Source: JACCSI01 sp035575715
Lineage (GTDB): Bacteria > Acidobacteriota > Vicinamibacteria > Vicinamibacterales > UBA2999
Reading direction: 5' to 3'
Assembly (NCBI GenBank): GCA_035575715.1
Contig: DATLXN010000040.1
Coordinates: forward strand, 62,001-126,000
DNA: 64,000 bases
Shown here: positions 8,756 through 16,941 of the stretch, in pieces
How positions within the stretch are numbered: position 1 is the first letter of the stretch
Layout: the number at the start of each line of letters is the position of its first letter
Position numbers and translations under genes: made by a program
Notes under the pieces: model-generated
The model's database searches: none
What the model was told of the DNA's origin: nothing
The model's input: only the letters and a program-made list of their open reading frames with translations

Positions 8756-9814
8756 GTGCTGACAGTTGACGCGATCAAGACGCAGGCGCGGGCCCTGGGA
8801 TTCGATCTCTGTGGCATTGCGCCGGCCGTCGCTCTTCCCGAACTGACCCATCTCCGACAGTGGCTCGATCGCGGCTACGCCGGCGACATGGTCTACCTGC
8901 ACAAGTCGGCGGACACCCGCGCCGACATCCGCAACTTTCTGCCGACGGCGCGTTCGGTGATTGTCACCGGGACGGTGTACTACACCGAACCACCCGAGCC
9001 GGTCGACGGGCCGCACGCGCACATCGCGCGTTACGCGCTTGGTGAGGACTATCACCTGGTGCTCGCCGAGCGGCTCGAGACTCTGGTCGCGTCGTTGCGC
9101 GAGATGCACGGCCAGCCGTTTGACGCGGCAATCTTCGTCGACAAGCATCATGTGCAGGAGCGGGTGTTCGCCAAGCATGCCGGCATCGGCTGGGTCGGCA
9201 AGAACACCTGCGTGATCAATCCCCAGCTGGGCTCGTGGCTGTTTCTGGCCGGTGTCGCGGTGAGTCTGGACCTGCCGGCGGATCAGCCGGTGGCCGATCA
9301 TTGCGGCGCCTGCACGCTGTGTATCGACTCGTGCCCCACCGGCGCCCTGGTCGACGACTATCAGCTCGATGCAACCAAATGCATCTCGTACCTGACCATC
9401 GAACTCGACAGTGCGATCCCCGAGGCGCAGCGCGCGAGCATCGGCGATCACCTCTACGGCTGCGACATCTGCCAGGACGTCTGCCCGTGGAACTTGACGC
9501 CGCTCGCGACGCTTGACCCGGCGTGGCAGCCGCGCGCGGGACGGCGGCAACAGGTCGATCCCGCCGAGCTGTGGTCGCGTTCCGACTTCGAATTACACGG
9601 CCTGGTTGAAGGCTCGGCGATGGTGCACACGACGATGTCACGGTTGAGACGAAATCTTGCGGTCGTCCTGGGCAACACCCAGCCCGACATTGCCGCCGAT
9701 CTCCTGTCGCGCGACGTGTGGCCGACGCGACGCTCGGCCCTGAGCGCGGCAACACCCCTCGTCCAGGAGCATGTGCGGTGGGCGATGGCTGAAAGCCGGG
9801 AGCCGAAGGCTTAA
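8756..9814 (+). CDS. queG: Epoxyqueuosine reductase
   Basis: QueG carries out the last step of queuosine biosynthesis, reducing epoxyqueuosine to queuosine in the tRNA anticodon, using cobalamin and two [4Fe-4S] clusters. The 352-residue product contains the ferredoxin-like cysteines C183, C186, C189 and C193 (CGACTLCIDSCP), C209, and C236, C239 and C243 (CDICQDVCPWN). The N-terminal half (GFDLCGIAP, GIGWVGKNTCVI) is the cobalamin-binding region. A HEAT-like tail ends the protein. The start is GTG with no strong Shine-Dalgarno. The yqgE gene follows eight bases later. Confidence 0.95.
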   Translation: MLTVDAIKTQARALGFDLCGIAPAVALPELTHLRQWLDRGYAGDMVYLHKSADTRADIRNFLPTARSVIVTGTVYYTEPPEPVDGPHAHIARYALGEDYHLVLAERLETLVASLREMHGQPFDAAIFVDKHHVQERVFAKHAGIGWVGKNTCVINPQLGSWLFLAGVAVSLDLPADQPVADHCGACTLCIDSCPTGALVDDYQLDATKCISYLTIELDSAIPEAQRASIGDHLYGCDICQDVCPWNLTPLATLDPAWQPRAGRRQQVDPAELWSRSDFELHGLVEGSAMVHTTMSRLRRNLAVVLGNTQPDIAADLLSRDVWPTRRSALSAATPLVQEHVRWAMAESREPKA

Positions 9815-9822
9815 GATTAGTC

Positions 9823-10380
9823 ATGTCGTCCGCAGACCCCTCACTCGCACCGGTGTTGCTGGTGTCGATGCCCCAGATGCTCGATCCCAACTTCTCACGT
9901 AGCGTCGTGTTGCTGGCGGAGTACGGACGGCACGGCGCCTTCGGCCTGGTCGTCAATCGACAGATGCCGGAGCCGGCCCACGAAGTGATCAAGCCCGATC
10001 CGCCGATGGACATTCGCAAGGACGTGCATCTCTACGTCGGCGGACCGGTCGAGCCAAATCGCGCGTGGGTGCTCACCGCACACCGCGAACTCGATGGCGA
10101 TGCGTTGGAAGTGATGGACGGCGTCTACCTGTCGGCCGCGCCAGGCCTGATCAAGCACGCACTGCAAAGTTCGCCCGATCCGCAGATGCGCCTGGTCATC
10201 GGCTACGCCGGATGGGCGCCGGGTCAACTCGACGACGAACTGGCCTCCTCCTCATGGTTGATGGCGCCGGTCGAAGCCGACCTGTTGTTTGACACGCCAA
10301 TCGAGGCGATGTGGGAGACGGTGATCCGCCGGCTGGGCGCCGAGCCGTCCGGCTTACAAACATCCTCGGGCGTCCACTGA
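9823..10380 (+). CDS. YqgE/AlgH family protein (UPF0301)
   Basis: The 185-residue protein matches the YqgE/AlgH family: LLVSMPQMLDPNFSRSVVLL at the N-terminus, GAFGLVVNR, the YVGGPV segment, and GYAGWAPGQLDDEL near the C-terminus. The family is widespread in Gram-negative bacteria; the fold is known but the biochemical role is not settled. It follows queG by eight bases and precedes the lipoprotein peptidase gene by 41 bases, so a small operon is likely. Confidence 0.92.
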   Translation: MSSADPSLAPVLLVSMPQMLDPNFSRSVVLLAEYGRHGAFGLVVNRQMPEPAHEVIKPDPPMDIRKDVHLYVGGPVEPNRAWVLTAHRELDGDALEVMDGVYLSAAPGLIKHALQSSPDPQMRLVIGYAGWAPGQLDDELASSSWLMAPVEADLLFDTPIEAMWETVIRRLGAEPSGLQTSSGVH

Positions 10381-10421
10381 TCGGCGCACGGTGCACGGAA
10401 TCGCGGAACCACAGAGAACCC

Positions 10422-12158
10422 ATGAGGAAACTGATGTCGGTCGCATTGATCTCAACGCTTGCTGCGTGCAGCGGCACCCCGAACCCCTCCACCACCACTG
10501 CGGTGCCGGTGACGCCGGCGGCGGCATCAGCCACAGCCGGCGGGCAGGGTGGCGCCGCGGGTGACGATCTGTCGCGCAAGGCGGCGCGATTTGCGCCGAC
10601 CGATATCGCCGCAGATATCAGCGGCCTCGCGCCCGGCGAGCAGCAGGCGCTGACCCACTTGCTCCGCGCGGCGCAAGTGATGGACGCGTTGTTCCTGCAG
10701 CAGGTCTGGGCCGGCAACGAGGCGATGCTGTTCGATCTGATCCGCGACGAAAGTGACGCCGGAAAAAGCAAGCTGCATTACTTCCTGGTCAACAAGGGGC
10801 CGTGGTCGCGTCTCGATCACAACGAGGCGTTCATCGCCGGTGCCCCCGCCAAACCGTCAGCGGCCAACTTTTATCCGGCAACCGCGACCAAGGAAGAAGT
10901 GGAGCAGTGGATCAAGGGCTTGTCCACCGCCGAAAAAACGCGCGCCACCGGCTTCTTCACCACTATTCGCCGCGGCGCCGACGGCCGCCTGATGGCGGTG
11001 CCCTACAGCACGGAGTACCAGGGCGCCCTCGAAATCGCGGCGCACCATCTCCGGGAAGCCGCGAAGGCGACCGCGCAACCGACGCTGAAGGCGTATCTCG
11101 AGTCGCGTGCCGCCGCGTTCCTGTCCAATGACTATTACGACAGCGATGTGAAGTGGATGGAACTCAACGCATCGATTGAACCAACGATTGGCCCCTACGA
11201 AGTCTACGAAGACGAGTGGTTCAATTACAAAGCGGCGTTCGAGGCGTTCATCACGGTCAAGGACCAGGCCGAATCGCAAAAGCTGGAGAAGTTCGCCGGC
11301 CAGCTGCAGGATATCGAGAATAACCTGCCGATCGATCCGAAGTACCGCAACCCGAAGCTCGGAGCGCTCGCCCCAATCGCCGTCGTCAATACGGTGTTCT
11401 CAGCCGGCGACGCGAACCGCGGCGTGCAGACGGCGGCCTTCAATCTGCCCAACGACGAGCGAGTGATCCGCGAAAAGGGCAGCAAGCGGGTGATGCTCAA
11501 GAACAATCAGGAAGCCAAGTTCAGCAAAGTGCTGACACCGATTTCGAAGATCGCGCTGGCGGCTGGCGATCAGGGACAGATTGCTTTTAACGCCTTCTTC
11601 ACTCACATCCTGATGCACGAATTGATGCACGGCCTGGGCCCCCACGACATCACCGTCGGCGGCCGGACGACCACCGTCCGGCAAGAACTCAAGGACACCT
11701 ACAGCGCCATCGAGGAAGCCAAGGCTGACATCTCGGGGCTGTTCGCGCTGCACTTCCTGATCGACAAGGGCCAGCTCGATCAGAGCTTGCAACAGACGAT
11801 CTACACCACGTTCCTGGCGTCGGCGTTTCGGTCGATTCGCTTTGGCATCAACGAGGCGCATGGTCGCGGTCAAGCCATCCAGTTGAACTACCTGCTCGAC
11901 CAGGGCGGCTTCAAAGTGAATGCGGACGGCACCTTTGCCGTTGACACGGCCAGGATTCGCGACGGCGTCAACGGGTTGACCCGCGAGATTATGACCCTGC
12001 AGGCGGAAGGCTCCTACGCCAAGGCGCGCGCGATGATCGATCGGCTGGGGGTAATTCGTCCTGAAACGCAGAAGGTGCTGGACCGGCTCGCCGATGTCCC
12101 GATCGACATCGAGCCGCGGTTCACGACCGCAGCCCAGTTGTTACGCAGCGGCTCATGA
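10422..12158 (+). CDS. Lipoprotein Zn-dependent hydrolase, peptidase M49 (dipeptidyl-peptidase III) type
   Basis: The start chosen is the ATG at 10422 because it gives a lipoprotein signal peptide, MRKLMSVALISTLAAC with lipobox cysteine at 16; the open frame runs further upstream but into yqgE. The 578-residue product contains HELMHGLGPHD (H399, E400, H403) and a second motif EEAKADISGL (E431/E432, D436), matching the two zinc motifs of bacterial M49-like hydrolases, where classical DPP III has HELLGH and EECRAE. Proline/alanine/threonine-rich sequence after the lipobox looks like a linker. The protein is probably membrane-anchored facing the periplasm. It overlaps the convergent UspA gene by six bases. 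Confidence 0.85.
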   Translation: MRKLMSVALISTLAACSGTPNPSTTTAVPVTPAAASATAGGQGGAAGDDLSRKAARFAPTDIAADISGLAPGEQQALTHLLRAAQVMDALFLQQVWAGNEAMLFDLIRDESDAGKSKLHYFLVNKGPWSRLDHNEAFIAGAPAKPSAANFYPATATKEEVEQWIKGLSTAEKTRATGFFTTIRRGADGRLMAVPYSTEYQGALEIAAHHLREAAKATAQPTLKAYLESRAAAFLSNDYYDSDVKWMELNASIEPTIGPYEVYEDEWFNYKAAFEAFITVKDQAESQKLEKFAGQLQDIENNLPIDPKYRNPKLGALAPIAVVNTVFSAGDANRGVQTAAFNLPNDERVIREKGSKRVMLKNNQEAKFSKVLTPISKIALAAGDQGQIAFNAFFTHILMHELMHGLGPHDITVGGRTTTVRQELKDTYSAIEEAKADISGLFALHFLIDKGQLDQSLQQTIYTTFLASAFRSIRFGINEAHGRGQAIQLNYLLDQGGFKVNADGTFAVDTARIRDGVNGLTREIMTLQAEGSYAKARAMIDRLGVIRPETQKVLDRLADVPIDIEPRFTTAAQLLRSGS

Positions 12159-12590
12159 CGCCGGTGCTGGCACCGCCAGCACCGGAATGCGTGCTTCGCG
12201 GAGCACCTTCTCGGTCGTCGATCCAAAGACGAAGCGCTTGGCCCCCTCGAGGCCCTGTGTGCCCATGACGATGACGTCAGCGCCGCACTCTACGGCTTGC
12301 TTGAGGATCTGTTCCGCGGGGTTCCCGACCACGACCGCGACGCCAGGGCGCTCGTGAGTCTTGCCCTTGCTAGTACTGACGCGCGTGAGCAGATCGTGAA
12401 TCTCCTGCTGGGTCTGAGCGGCGAGCGCCCCACCGATGCCTGACGCTTGCGTCGCCGCGCTCATCAGGGAATCAACGACGGTGACAATGGTCAGGTGCGC
12501 GTGGGTCAGCGCGGCCAGGTCGATGGCGTGGCCCAGTGCAGCTTCGGAATGGGGGGAGAAGTCGACCGGGCAGAGGATCGAAGTAAACAC
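12153..12590 (-). CDS. Universal stress protein (UspA family)
   Basis: The 145-residue single-domain protein starts MFTSILCPVDFSPHSEAAL and contains the ATP-binding signature G-x2-G-x9-G-S (GTQGLEGAKRFVFGST, then EKVLREARIPVLAV). It is the ATP-binding class of UspA proteins, cytoplasmic and usually linked to starvation or redox stress. The start is GTG at 12588-12590, preceded six bases upstream by a -10-like TAGCAT. Its 3' end overlaps the convergent M49 gene by six bases. Confidence 0.92.
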   Translation of the reverse strand: MFTSILCPVDFSPHSEAALGHAIDLAALTHAHLTIVTVVDSLMSAATQASGIGGALAAQTQQEIHDLLTRVSTSKGKTHERPGVAVVVGNPAEQILKQAVECGADVIVMGTQGLEGAKRFVFGSTTEKVLREARIPVLAVPAPAS

Positions 12591-12596
12591 CCTGAA

Positions 12597-12602
12597 ATGC
12601 TA
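12597..12602 (-). promoter_or_regulatory. -10-like box of the uspA-type gene
   Basis: On the minus strand TAGCAT ends six bases before the GTG start, with no Shine-Dalgarno between. This spacing is that of a leaderless transcript. Confidence 0.4.
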
Positions 12603-12616
12603 CTGCAGGTGTTTGT

Positions 12617-13180
12617 TCACGACGGACGGAATGAACGCTCGAACAGTTTGGCAATCGCCTGCTTGCCGCTATCCGTGACATGGCGGGTGCCGGTGCCGGT
12701 GAAGTGGTGGTGGCGAATCACCGGCTGGTCGGCATCAGTGGCGTCTTCCCATTCACCGCCGCTCCACTTGAACCAGCCCTCTTTGTCCTGATCGAACACG
12801 TACAGCGGCTTGTTGCACAGCTTGGCGAATTCGGCAGCCCATCCCGTCCCACCGCGCACCGTGTCATCGCCGAGGATCGCGCCGATGACGTAGACCTCTT
12901 GGCCGCTATTGACTTGGTACCAGAGCGATTGCAGCACCTTGCGGATGGTGGCGCTGTCAGTGTAGCGGCGCTGCACCAGGCGGGAGACGTATTCGAGACT
13001 GATGTCGCCGGCGAGCAATTCCTCGTGATTGAGCATGCGCACGCCGCGTTGCCGAACCAGCCGGTGGCCCTCGAACGTGAAATTGACTTCTTCAATGCCG
13101 TGCTGTTCGGCGCAGCTGCCAAACTCAGCCTCCGCGCCTGGCGCGCCGCCGCTGAACAGGATGCTCTCGGACGCGTTCAT
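12617..13180 (-). CDS. Conserved protein with SLOG/Rossmann-like nucleotide-binding signatures
   Basis: The 187-residue protein is not securely identified. It begins ESILFSGGAPGAEAEFGSCA and has a second glycine-rich segment, VRGGTGWAAEFAKLCNKPLY, around residues 108-127. The GGAxGAE and GGTGWAAEFA patterns resemble the phosphate-binding loops of SLOG-type (LOG/YpsA-like) Rossmann proteins, which bind nucleotides or nucleotide-derived signals. There is no signal peptide or membrane segment. It lies ten bases downstream of the FmdB-type zinc-ribbon gene on the same strand and upstream of uspA. The SLOG assignment is inference from motifs. Confidence 0.6.
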   Translation of the reverse strand: MNASESILFSGGAPGAEAEFGSCAEQHGIEEVNFTFEGHRLVRQRGVRMLNHEELLAGDISLEYVSRLVQRRYTDSATIRKVLQSLWYQVNSGQEVYVIGAILGDDTVRGGTGWAAEFAKLCNKPLYVFDQDKEGWFKWSGGEWEDATDADQPVIRHHHFTGTGTRHVTDSGKQAIAKLFERSFRPS

Positions 13181-13190
13181 GGCGTGAATC

Positions 13191-13421
13191 CTAGTTCATC
13201 GAACACGAGCCGGGACCGCGCGGGTCGCCGCAGCTACCGCAACCACCAGGGGCGGCACTGCGTGACGCGAACTTCGGCGAGTCGGCGCTGACCGCGAACA
13301 CCGATAACTGCTTGTCGAGTTTGTCGCTGTGGCAGGAAGGACAGGCCAGCACCGTCTGTTCACGAACCAGGAGCTCGAAATGGTTCTGGCAACTGCGGCA
13401 CTCGTATTCGTAAAGAGGCAT
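13191..13421 (-). CDS. FmdB-type zinc-ribbon protein
   Basis: This 76-residue protein starts MPLYEYECRSCQNHFE and has the second knuckle CPSCHSDK, giving the CxxC...CxxC zinc ribbon of the FmdB regulatory-protein family. The C-terminal tail contains CGSCGDPRGPGSC, a common extra cysteine cluster in this family. Proteins of this type are small and cytoplasmic with no firmly known role. Its stop codon (TAG) lies within the -10-like sequence of the next gene. Confidence 0.88.
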   Translation of the reverse strand: MPLYEYECRSCQNHFELLVREQTVLACPSCHSDKLDKQLSVFAVSADSPKFASRSAAPGGCGSCGDPRGPGSCSMN

Positions 13422-13430
13422 TCCTACAGC

Positions 13431-13436
13431 ATAATA
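13431..13436 (-). promoter_or_regulatory. -10-like box of the FmdB-type gene
   Basis: TATTAT on the minus strand lies nine bases before the ATG, with AGGA directly next to the start codon. Confidence 0.4.
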
Positions 13437-13460
13437 CGGGCGCGGCGGCTTCGACGGACT

Positions 13461-13620
13461 GCAGGACGCGGCGGCAACTTCGCGCAGGAGCTCGGCTTGG
13501 CGCCTCGCTTTCTAACCGCTCACTATCACTTGCGCCGCCGAACGGCGGCGGTCCTGCACGCGCGCGAAGCGCCGCGTGTCCTGCGCGCGCCGCGCGTCCT
13601 GCGAGCAAAGCGAGTGGTGC
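13461..13620. repeat. Hairpin array A, two arms with GCAGGAC/GTCCTGC linkers
   Basis: The left arm carries GCAGGAC at 13461-13467 and GCAGGAG at 13484-13490 around GCGGCGGCAACTTCGC. The right arm carries the same linker in reverse, GTCCTGC, at 13551-13557, 13578-13584 and 13596-13602, separating palindromic GC-rich units (such as CGCCGCCGAACGGCGGCG). The right arm runs into a truncated alcohol-dehydrogenase frame. It is the same kind of element as the arrays at 15876, 17835, 34929, 49064 and 50914, but it is not attached to a stop codon. Confidence 0.75.
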
Positions 13621-13630
13621 GGCACGCGCG

Positions 13631-13954
13631 GTGGAAGAAGGCCTGTCACTGGTTCGCGACGGCGGCCGCTACGTCATCGCCGGTCACTATACCGACGCGG
13701 GCCCGAGCAGCATCAACGCCCACCAACAGATCAACCGCAAGCATCTCGAGATTCGTGGGTGCTGGGGGAGTGAAGCCGGCCATTTTCTGCGTGCACTGAC
13801 CATCCTCGAGTCGAATGCCGGCCGGATCCCGTTTCGCGATATCGGTGCACGCATTTACCCACTGAGCGAGGTCAACACAGCGCTTGCCGATGCTGAGGCG
13901 ATGCGCATTCCGAAAGCGCTGGTCGATCCGCGCAGGCTTGCCGAGGCTTTATGA
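13631..13954 (+). pseudogene. C-terminal remnant of a zinc-type alcohol dehydrogenase (MDR family)
   Basis: About 107 codons read as the end of a medium-chain dehydrogenase: LVRDGGRYVIAGHYTDAG, then INRKHLEIRGCWG, LTILESNAGRIPFRDIG and a terminal ALADAEAMRIPKALVDP. Family members are about 340-370 residues. The first two thirds, including the zinc-binding and GroES-like domain, are missing. The frame starts directly at the edge of hairpin array A, so the gene seems to have been cut there. There is no plausible ribosome-binding site. Confidence 0.8.
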
Positions 13955-14015
13955 GAATGAAGCGCCAGCGCAGCCGGATGGTGCCTTTGCCGCGCGATCA
14001 AAGGGAGGGGCGGCC

Positions 14016-14021
14016 TATACT
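14016..14021 (+). promoter_or_regulatory. -10-like box of typA
   Basis: TATACT ends six bases before the typA ATG. The intervening bases are GGAGGG, which directly touches the ATG and is too close to work as a normal Shine-Dalgarno. A leaderless start is the better explanation. Confidence 0.5.
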
Positions 14022-14027
14022 GGAGGG

Positions 14028-15878
14028 ATGTCTGTAGTCCCGTCGGCCGCACCACACCGTCATCAGATCGCGAATCCCCTCCGCCGCAACGTCGCAATCG
14101 TCGCGCACGTCGACCACGGCAAGACCACGCTGGTTGACTCGATGTTTCAGCAGGCGGGTGTCTTTCGCGTCAATGAGCGGCAGACCGAGCGGGCGATGGA
14201 CAGCAACGAGCTCGAACGCGAACGCGGAATCACGATTCTCGCCAAGAACACCGCGGTCCACTACAAGGACATGATCATCAACATCGTCGACACGCCGGGC
14301 CACGCCGACTTCGGCGGCGAGGTCGAACGCGTGCTGTCGATGGTCGACGGCGTGGTGCTGCTGGTCGACGCCGCCGAAGGCCCGTTGCCGCAAACGCGCT
14401 ACGTGTTGCGTAAGGCATTTGAACGCGGCCTGCCGGCGATCGTCGTGGTCAACAAGATCGATCGCGGCGATGCGCGGCCGAAGGAAGTCCTCAACGAGGT
14501 GTTCGACCTGTTCATCGATCTCGACGCAACGGAAGAGCAGATCGAGTTCCCGGTTCTCTATACCAGCGGCCGTGCCGGCACCTCGTCGCGCGATCTTGAC
14601 GTCCCTGGCGAAGACCTGCGCCCGTTATTCGATGCCATCGTCGACTACGTCCCGCCCCCGAAGGGCAACCCGGAGGCGCCGCTGCAGTTACTCGTCGCCA
14701 ATCTGGACGCCAGCGATTATCTCGGGCGCATCGCGATCGGCCGCATCTTCAACGGCCGGGTCAAAGTCAACGATCCCATCGTCGTCCTCAAGCTCGATGG
14801 CTCGATCACCTCGACCAAGGTCACCAAGCTGTTCGCCTTCGAAGGATTGAAGCGGGTTGAAATTCAGGAAGCCGCTGCCGGCGACATCGTCTGCCTGGCC
14901 GGCATCGAAGACATCACCATTGGCGAAACGATCGCCACGCCCGAACACCCGGTGGCGATTCCGCCGATCGCCATTGACGAGCCGACTGTCTCGATGATCT
15001 TCGGCGTCAACACGTCGCCGCTGTCGGGTCGGGACGGTCAATATGTGACCTCGCGTCACCTTCGCGAACGGCTGCAGAAGGAACTGCTTGGCAACGTCTC
15101 GATGCAGGTCGAAGACACCGACACGCCCGAACAGATGAAGGTGCTCGGCCGCGGCGAACTTCAGCTCGCGATTCTGATCGAGATGATGCGCCGCGAGGGC
15201 TACGAGCTGCAGGTGTCGCGTCCGGAGATCGTCACCAAGGAGATCGACGGCGTCCGGATGGAGCCGATCGAGGAATTGATCATCGACGTCGCCGAAGACT
15301 TCCAGGGCGTGGTCATCGCCAACTGCGGCATCCGTCGCGGCACGATGACCAAGATGGTCAATCACGGCAGCGGCCGCGTGCGGCTCGAGTTCCGCATCCC
15401 GGCGCGTGGCCTGATCGGCTTCCGCTCGCAGTTCCTCACCGAAACCAAGGGCACCGGGATCATGAACCATCTGTTTTCGGGTTGGGAACCGTGGCACGGC
15501 CCGATCGCGGCGCGGCCGACCGGCGCGCTGGTCGCGGACCGCGTCGGCGTGTGCACCGCGTTTGCGATTGCCAACCTGCAGGAGCGCGGCACGATGTTCG
15601 TCGAGCCGCAGATGCCGACCTACGAAGGCATGATCGTCGGCGAGAACTCACGCAACAGCGACATGGATGTGAACATCGGCAAGGAGAAGAAGCAGACCAA
15701 CATGCGCGCTTCGTCTGCCGATGAAGCGATTCGCCTGGTGCCGCCGCACATCATGGGGCTGGAGCAGGCGCTGGAGTTCATCAACGACGATGAACTGGTG
15801 GAAGTCACACCTAAGGCGATCCGGCTGCGCAAGCGGCAGCTGAAAAGCAACCTGCGGCCGAAGAAAGACCAGTCGTAG
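14028..15878 (+). CDS. typA: Translational GTPase TypA/BipA
   Basis: The product is 616 residues from the ATG at 14028, matching the usual 600-615. It is a ribosome-binding translation-factor GTPase needed for ribosome assembly and stress adaptation. G1 is AHVDHGKTT (26-34), the switch region reads ERERGITILAKNTAV, G3 is DTPGHADFGGEVERV, and G4 is VVNKIDR. The C-terminal TypA-specific part contains GELQLAILIEMMRREGYELQ and GENSRNSDMDVNIGKEKKQT. The frame could extend upstream into the dehydrogenase remnant, but no start there makes sense. The TAG stop forms part of hairpin array B. Confidence 0.96.
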   Translation: MSVVPSAAPHRHQIANPLRRNVAIVAHVDHGKTTLVDSMFQQAGVFRVNERQTERAMDSNELERERGITILAKNTAVHYKDMIINIVDTPGHADFGGEVERVLSMVDGVVLLVDAAEGPLPQTRYVLRKAFERGLPAIVVVNKIDRGDARPKEVLNEVFDLFIDLDATEEQIEFPVLYTSGRAGTSSRDLDVPGEDLRPLFDAIVDYVPPPKGNPEAPLQLLVANLDASDYLGRIAIGRIFNGRVKVNDPIVVLKLDGSITSTKVTKLFAFEGLKRVEIQEAAAGDIVCLAGIEDITIGETIATPEHPVAIPPIAIDEPTVSMIFGVNTSPLSGRDGQYVTSRHLRERLQKELLGNVSMQVEDTDTPEQMKVLGRGELQLAILIEMMRREGYELQVSRPEIVTKEIDGVRMEPIEELIIDVAEDFQGVVIANCGIRRGTMTKMVNHGSGRVRLEFRIPARGLIGFRSQFLTETKGTGIMNHLFSGWEPWHGPIAARPTGALVADRVGVCTAFAIANLQERGTMFVEPQMPTYEGMIVGENSRNSDMDVNIGKEKKQTNMRASSADEAIRLVPPHIMGLEQALEFINDDELVEVTPKAIRLRKRQLKSNLRPKKDQS

Positions 15879-16005
15879 GACCCGCCTGCGGCGGGTGGGA
15901 CCGGGCGTTGCTTCGCTCGCCCGGTGGGACCGCTCGGCCACGCCTCGCGGTGGGACCGGCGTCGCTTCGCTTGCCGGTGGGACCGCTCGGCTTGGCCTCG
16001 CGGAC
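15876..16005 (+). repeat. Hairpin array B starting in the typA stop codon
   Basis: After the typA stop (GTAGGACC) come four copies of GTGGGACC at 15895, 15924, 15950 and 15977, spaced 29, 26 and 27 bases. Between them lie short GC-rich palindromes, several with TTCG loops: CGCCTGCGGCGG, GGGCGTTGCTTCGCTCGCCC, GCTCGGCCACGCCTCGC, GGCGTCGCTTCGCTTGCC. A final GGAC closes the array. As RNA these would form a row of stable hairpins in the typA 3' untranslated region. Confidence 0.9.
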
Positions 16006-16050
16006 GTTGTGACTGGTCGACACTGAGAGTTCGATTAGGAAGAGGAGTCG

Positions 16051-16290
16051 TTGACCGCCCATTCACGACGCCACGCGACGGCGATCGTCCTTGCGATCGC
16101 GATGGTCTATCCGAACCGCACGCTTGCACGCGTCGCATCGGTGCTGCTGTCCAGTATTGAGGCGCACGCTCGTCGGGAACCGTTTGCATTGAAACCGGTC
16201 ATCGAGGTCGATACGACCGAGTCGGTCGATGCACAAGGCATCGCGCGGCGCGTCCGAGTCGCCTGGTCGCGTGGCGACAAGCTCCCGTGA
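16051..16290 (+). CDS. Small hypothetical protein upstream of trmL
   Basis: The 79-residue frame starts at TTG 16051 with a purine-rich AGGAAGAGGAG just upstream and ends in a four-base GTGA overlap with trmL. This arrangement supports real translation and coupling. The N-terminal third is mildly hydrophobic (TAIVLAIAMVYPN) and the rest is charged. No family is recognised; the gene could be spurious. Confidence 0.4.
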   Translation: MTAHSRRHATAIVLAIAMVYPNRTLARVASVLLSSIEAHARREPFALKPVIEVDTTESVDAQGIARRVRVAWSRGDKLP

Positions 16291-16766
16291 CACACGTCGT
16301 CCTCGTTCACCCTGAGATCCACTGGAACACCGGCAACGCGGGCCGGACCTGCCTTGCGACCGGCGCGACATTGCATCTGATCGAACCGCTCGGCTTCTCG
16401 CTCGACGAACGGGAGGTGAAACGTGCAGGCCTGGATTACTGGGAGCACGTTGACCTGCGCGTGTGGCCGAACTGGCAGGCCTTCGAAACGGCGTTGCCGG
16501 CGCTCGGCGAACCGTACTTCTTCTCGACCAAAGCCACGCGATCGTTCTGGGACGCGCCACTTGGGGTGGCCAACGATGTCGTGCTCATCTTTGGGCGCGA
16601 GACCGGCGGCTTGGCGCCCGACATCCACGAGCGCTATCGCGATCGGTTTGTCGGGATGCCGATAGCGTCGCCACTGGTGCGGTCGCTGAACCTGTCAACG
16701 AGCGTGGCGCTTGCCGTCTACGAAGTCCTGCGCCAACGCCGGACCATTGCGGCCGCGATCGAATAA
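16287..16766 (+). CDS. trmL: tRNA (cytidine(34)-2'-O)-methyltransferase
   Basis: TrmL is a small SPOUT/TrmH-family methyltransferase that 2'-O-methylates the wobble nucleotide of two tRNA-Leu isoacceptors using SAM. The 159-residue product has the three SPOUT motifs: HPEIHWNTGNAGRTC at the N-terminus, LIFGRETGGLAPDI in the middle, and MPIASPLVRSLNLSTSVALA at the C-terminus, which make the trefoil knot. Length fits the family (about 155). The start is GTG, overlapping the preceding small frame by four bases. Confidence 0.94.
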   Translation: MTHVVLVHPEIHWNTGNAGRTCLATGATLHLIEPLGFSLDEREVKRAGLDYWEHVDLRVWPNWQAFETALPALGEPYFFSTKATRSFWDAPLGVANDVVLIFGRETGGLAPDIHERYRDRFVGMPIASPLVRSLNLSTSVALAVYEVLRQRRTIAAAIE

Positions 16767-16868
16767 ACGTCGCGCTGTTCGATTTCGACAGTAGCACTGT
16801 GCGTTCGTCAACGCGACGCTCGGGCGCAGTCTGTGACCGTATACTTTTGCCGTGACTATTTGACGGTC

Positions 16869-16887
16869 GCGAGATGCTGGATCTCGC
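16869..16887. promoter_or_regulatory. Inverted repeat in the trmL downstream gap
   Basis: GCGAGAT (16869-16875) and ATCTCGC (16881-16887) are perfect complements around a five-base loop, about 55 bases before the next gene. TTGACG lies just upstream. It may be an operator or a weak terminator. Confidence 0.3.
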
Positions 16888-16941
16888 GCATCGCGGGCAC
16901 TTGTTGAGTGTTATTTGAGAAGTCGTTAGTGTGAGGCCACG

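Noticed and set aside
15876..16005. Possible CRISPR array
   Set aside because: The regular 26-29 base spacing resembles one, but the repeat is only 8-9 bases, the intervening units are palindromic and there is no cas gene.
15924..16160. A 78-codon frame reading through hairpin array B
   Set aside because: It is an artefact of the GC-rich repeat and overlaps the small gene before trmL.
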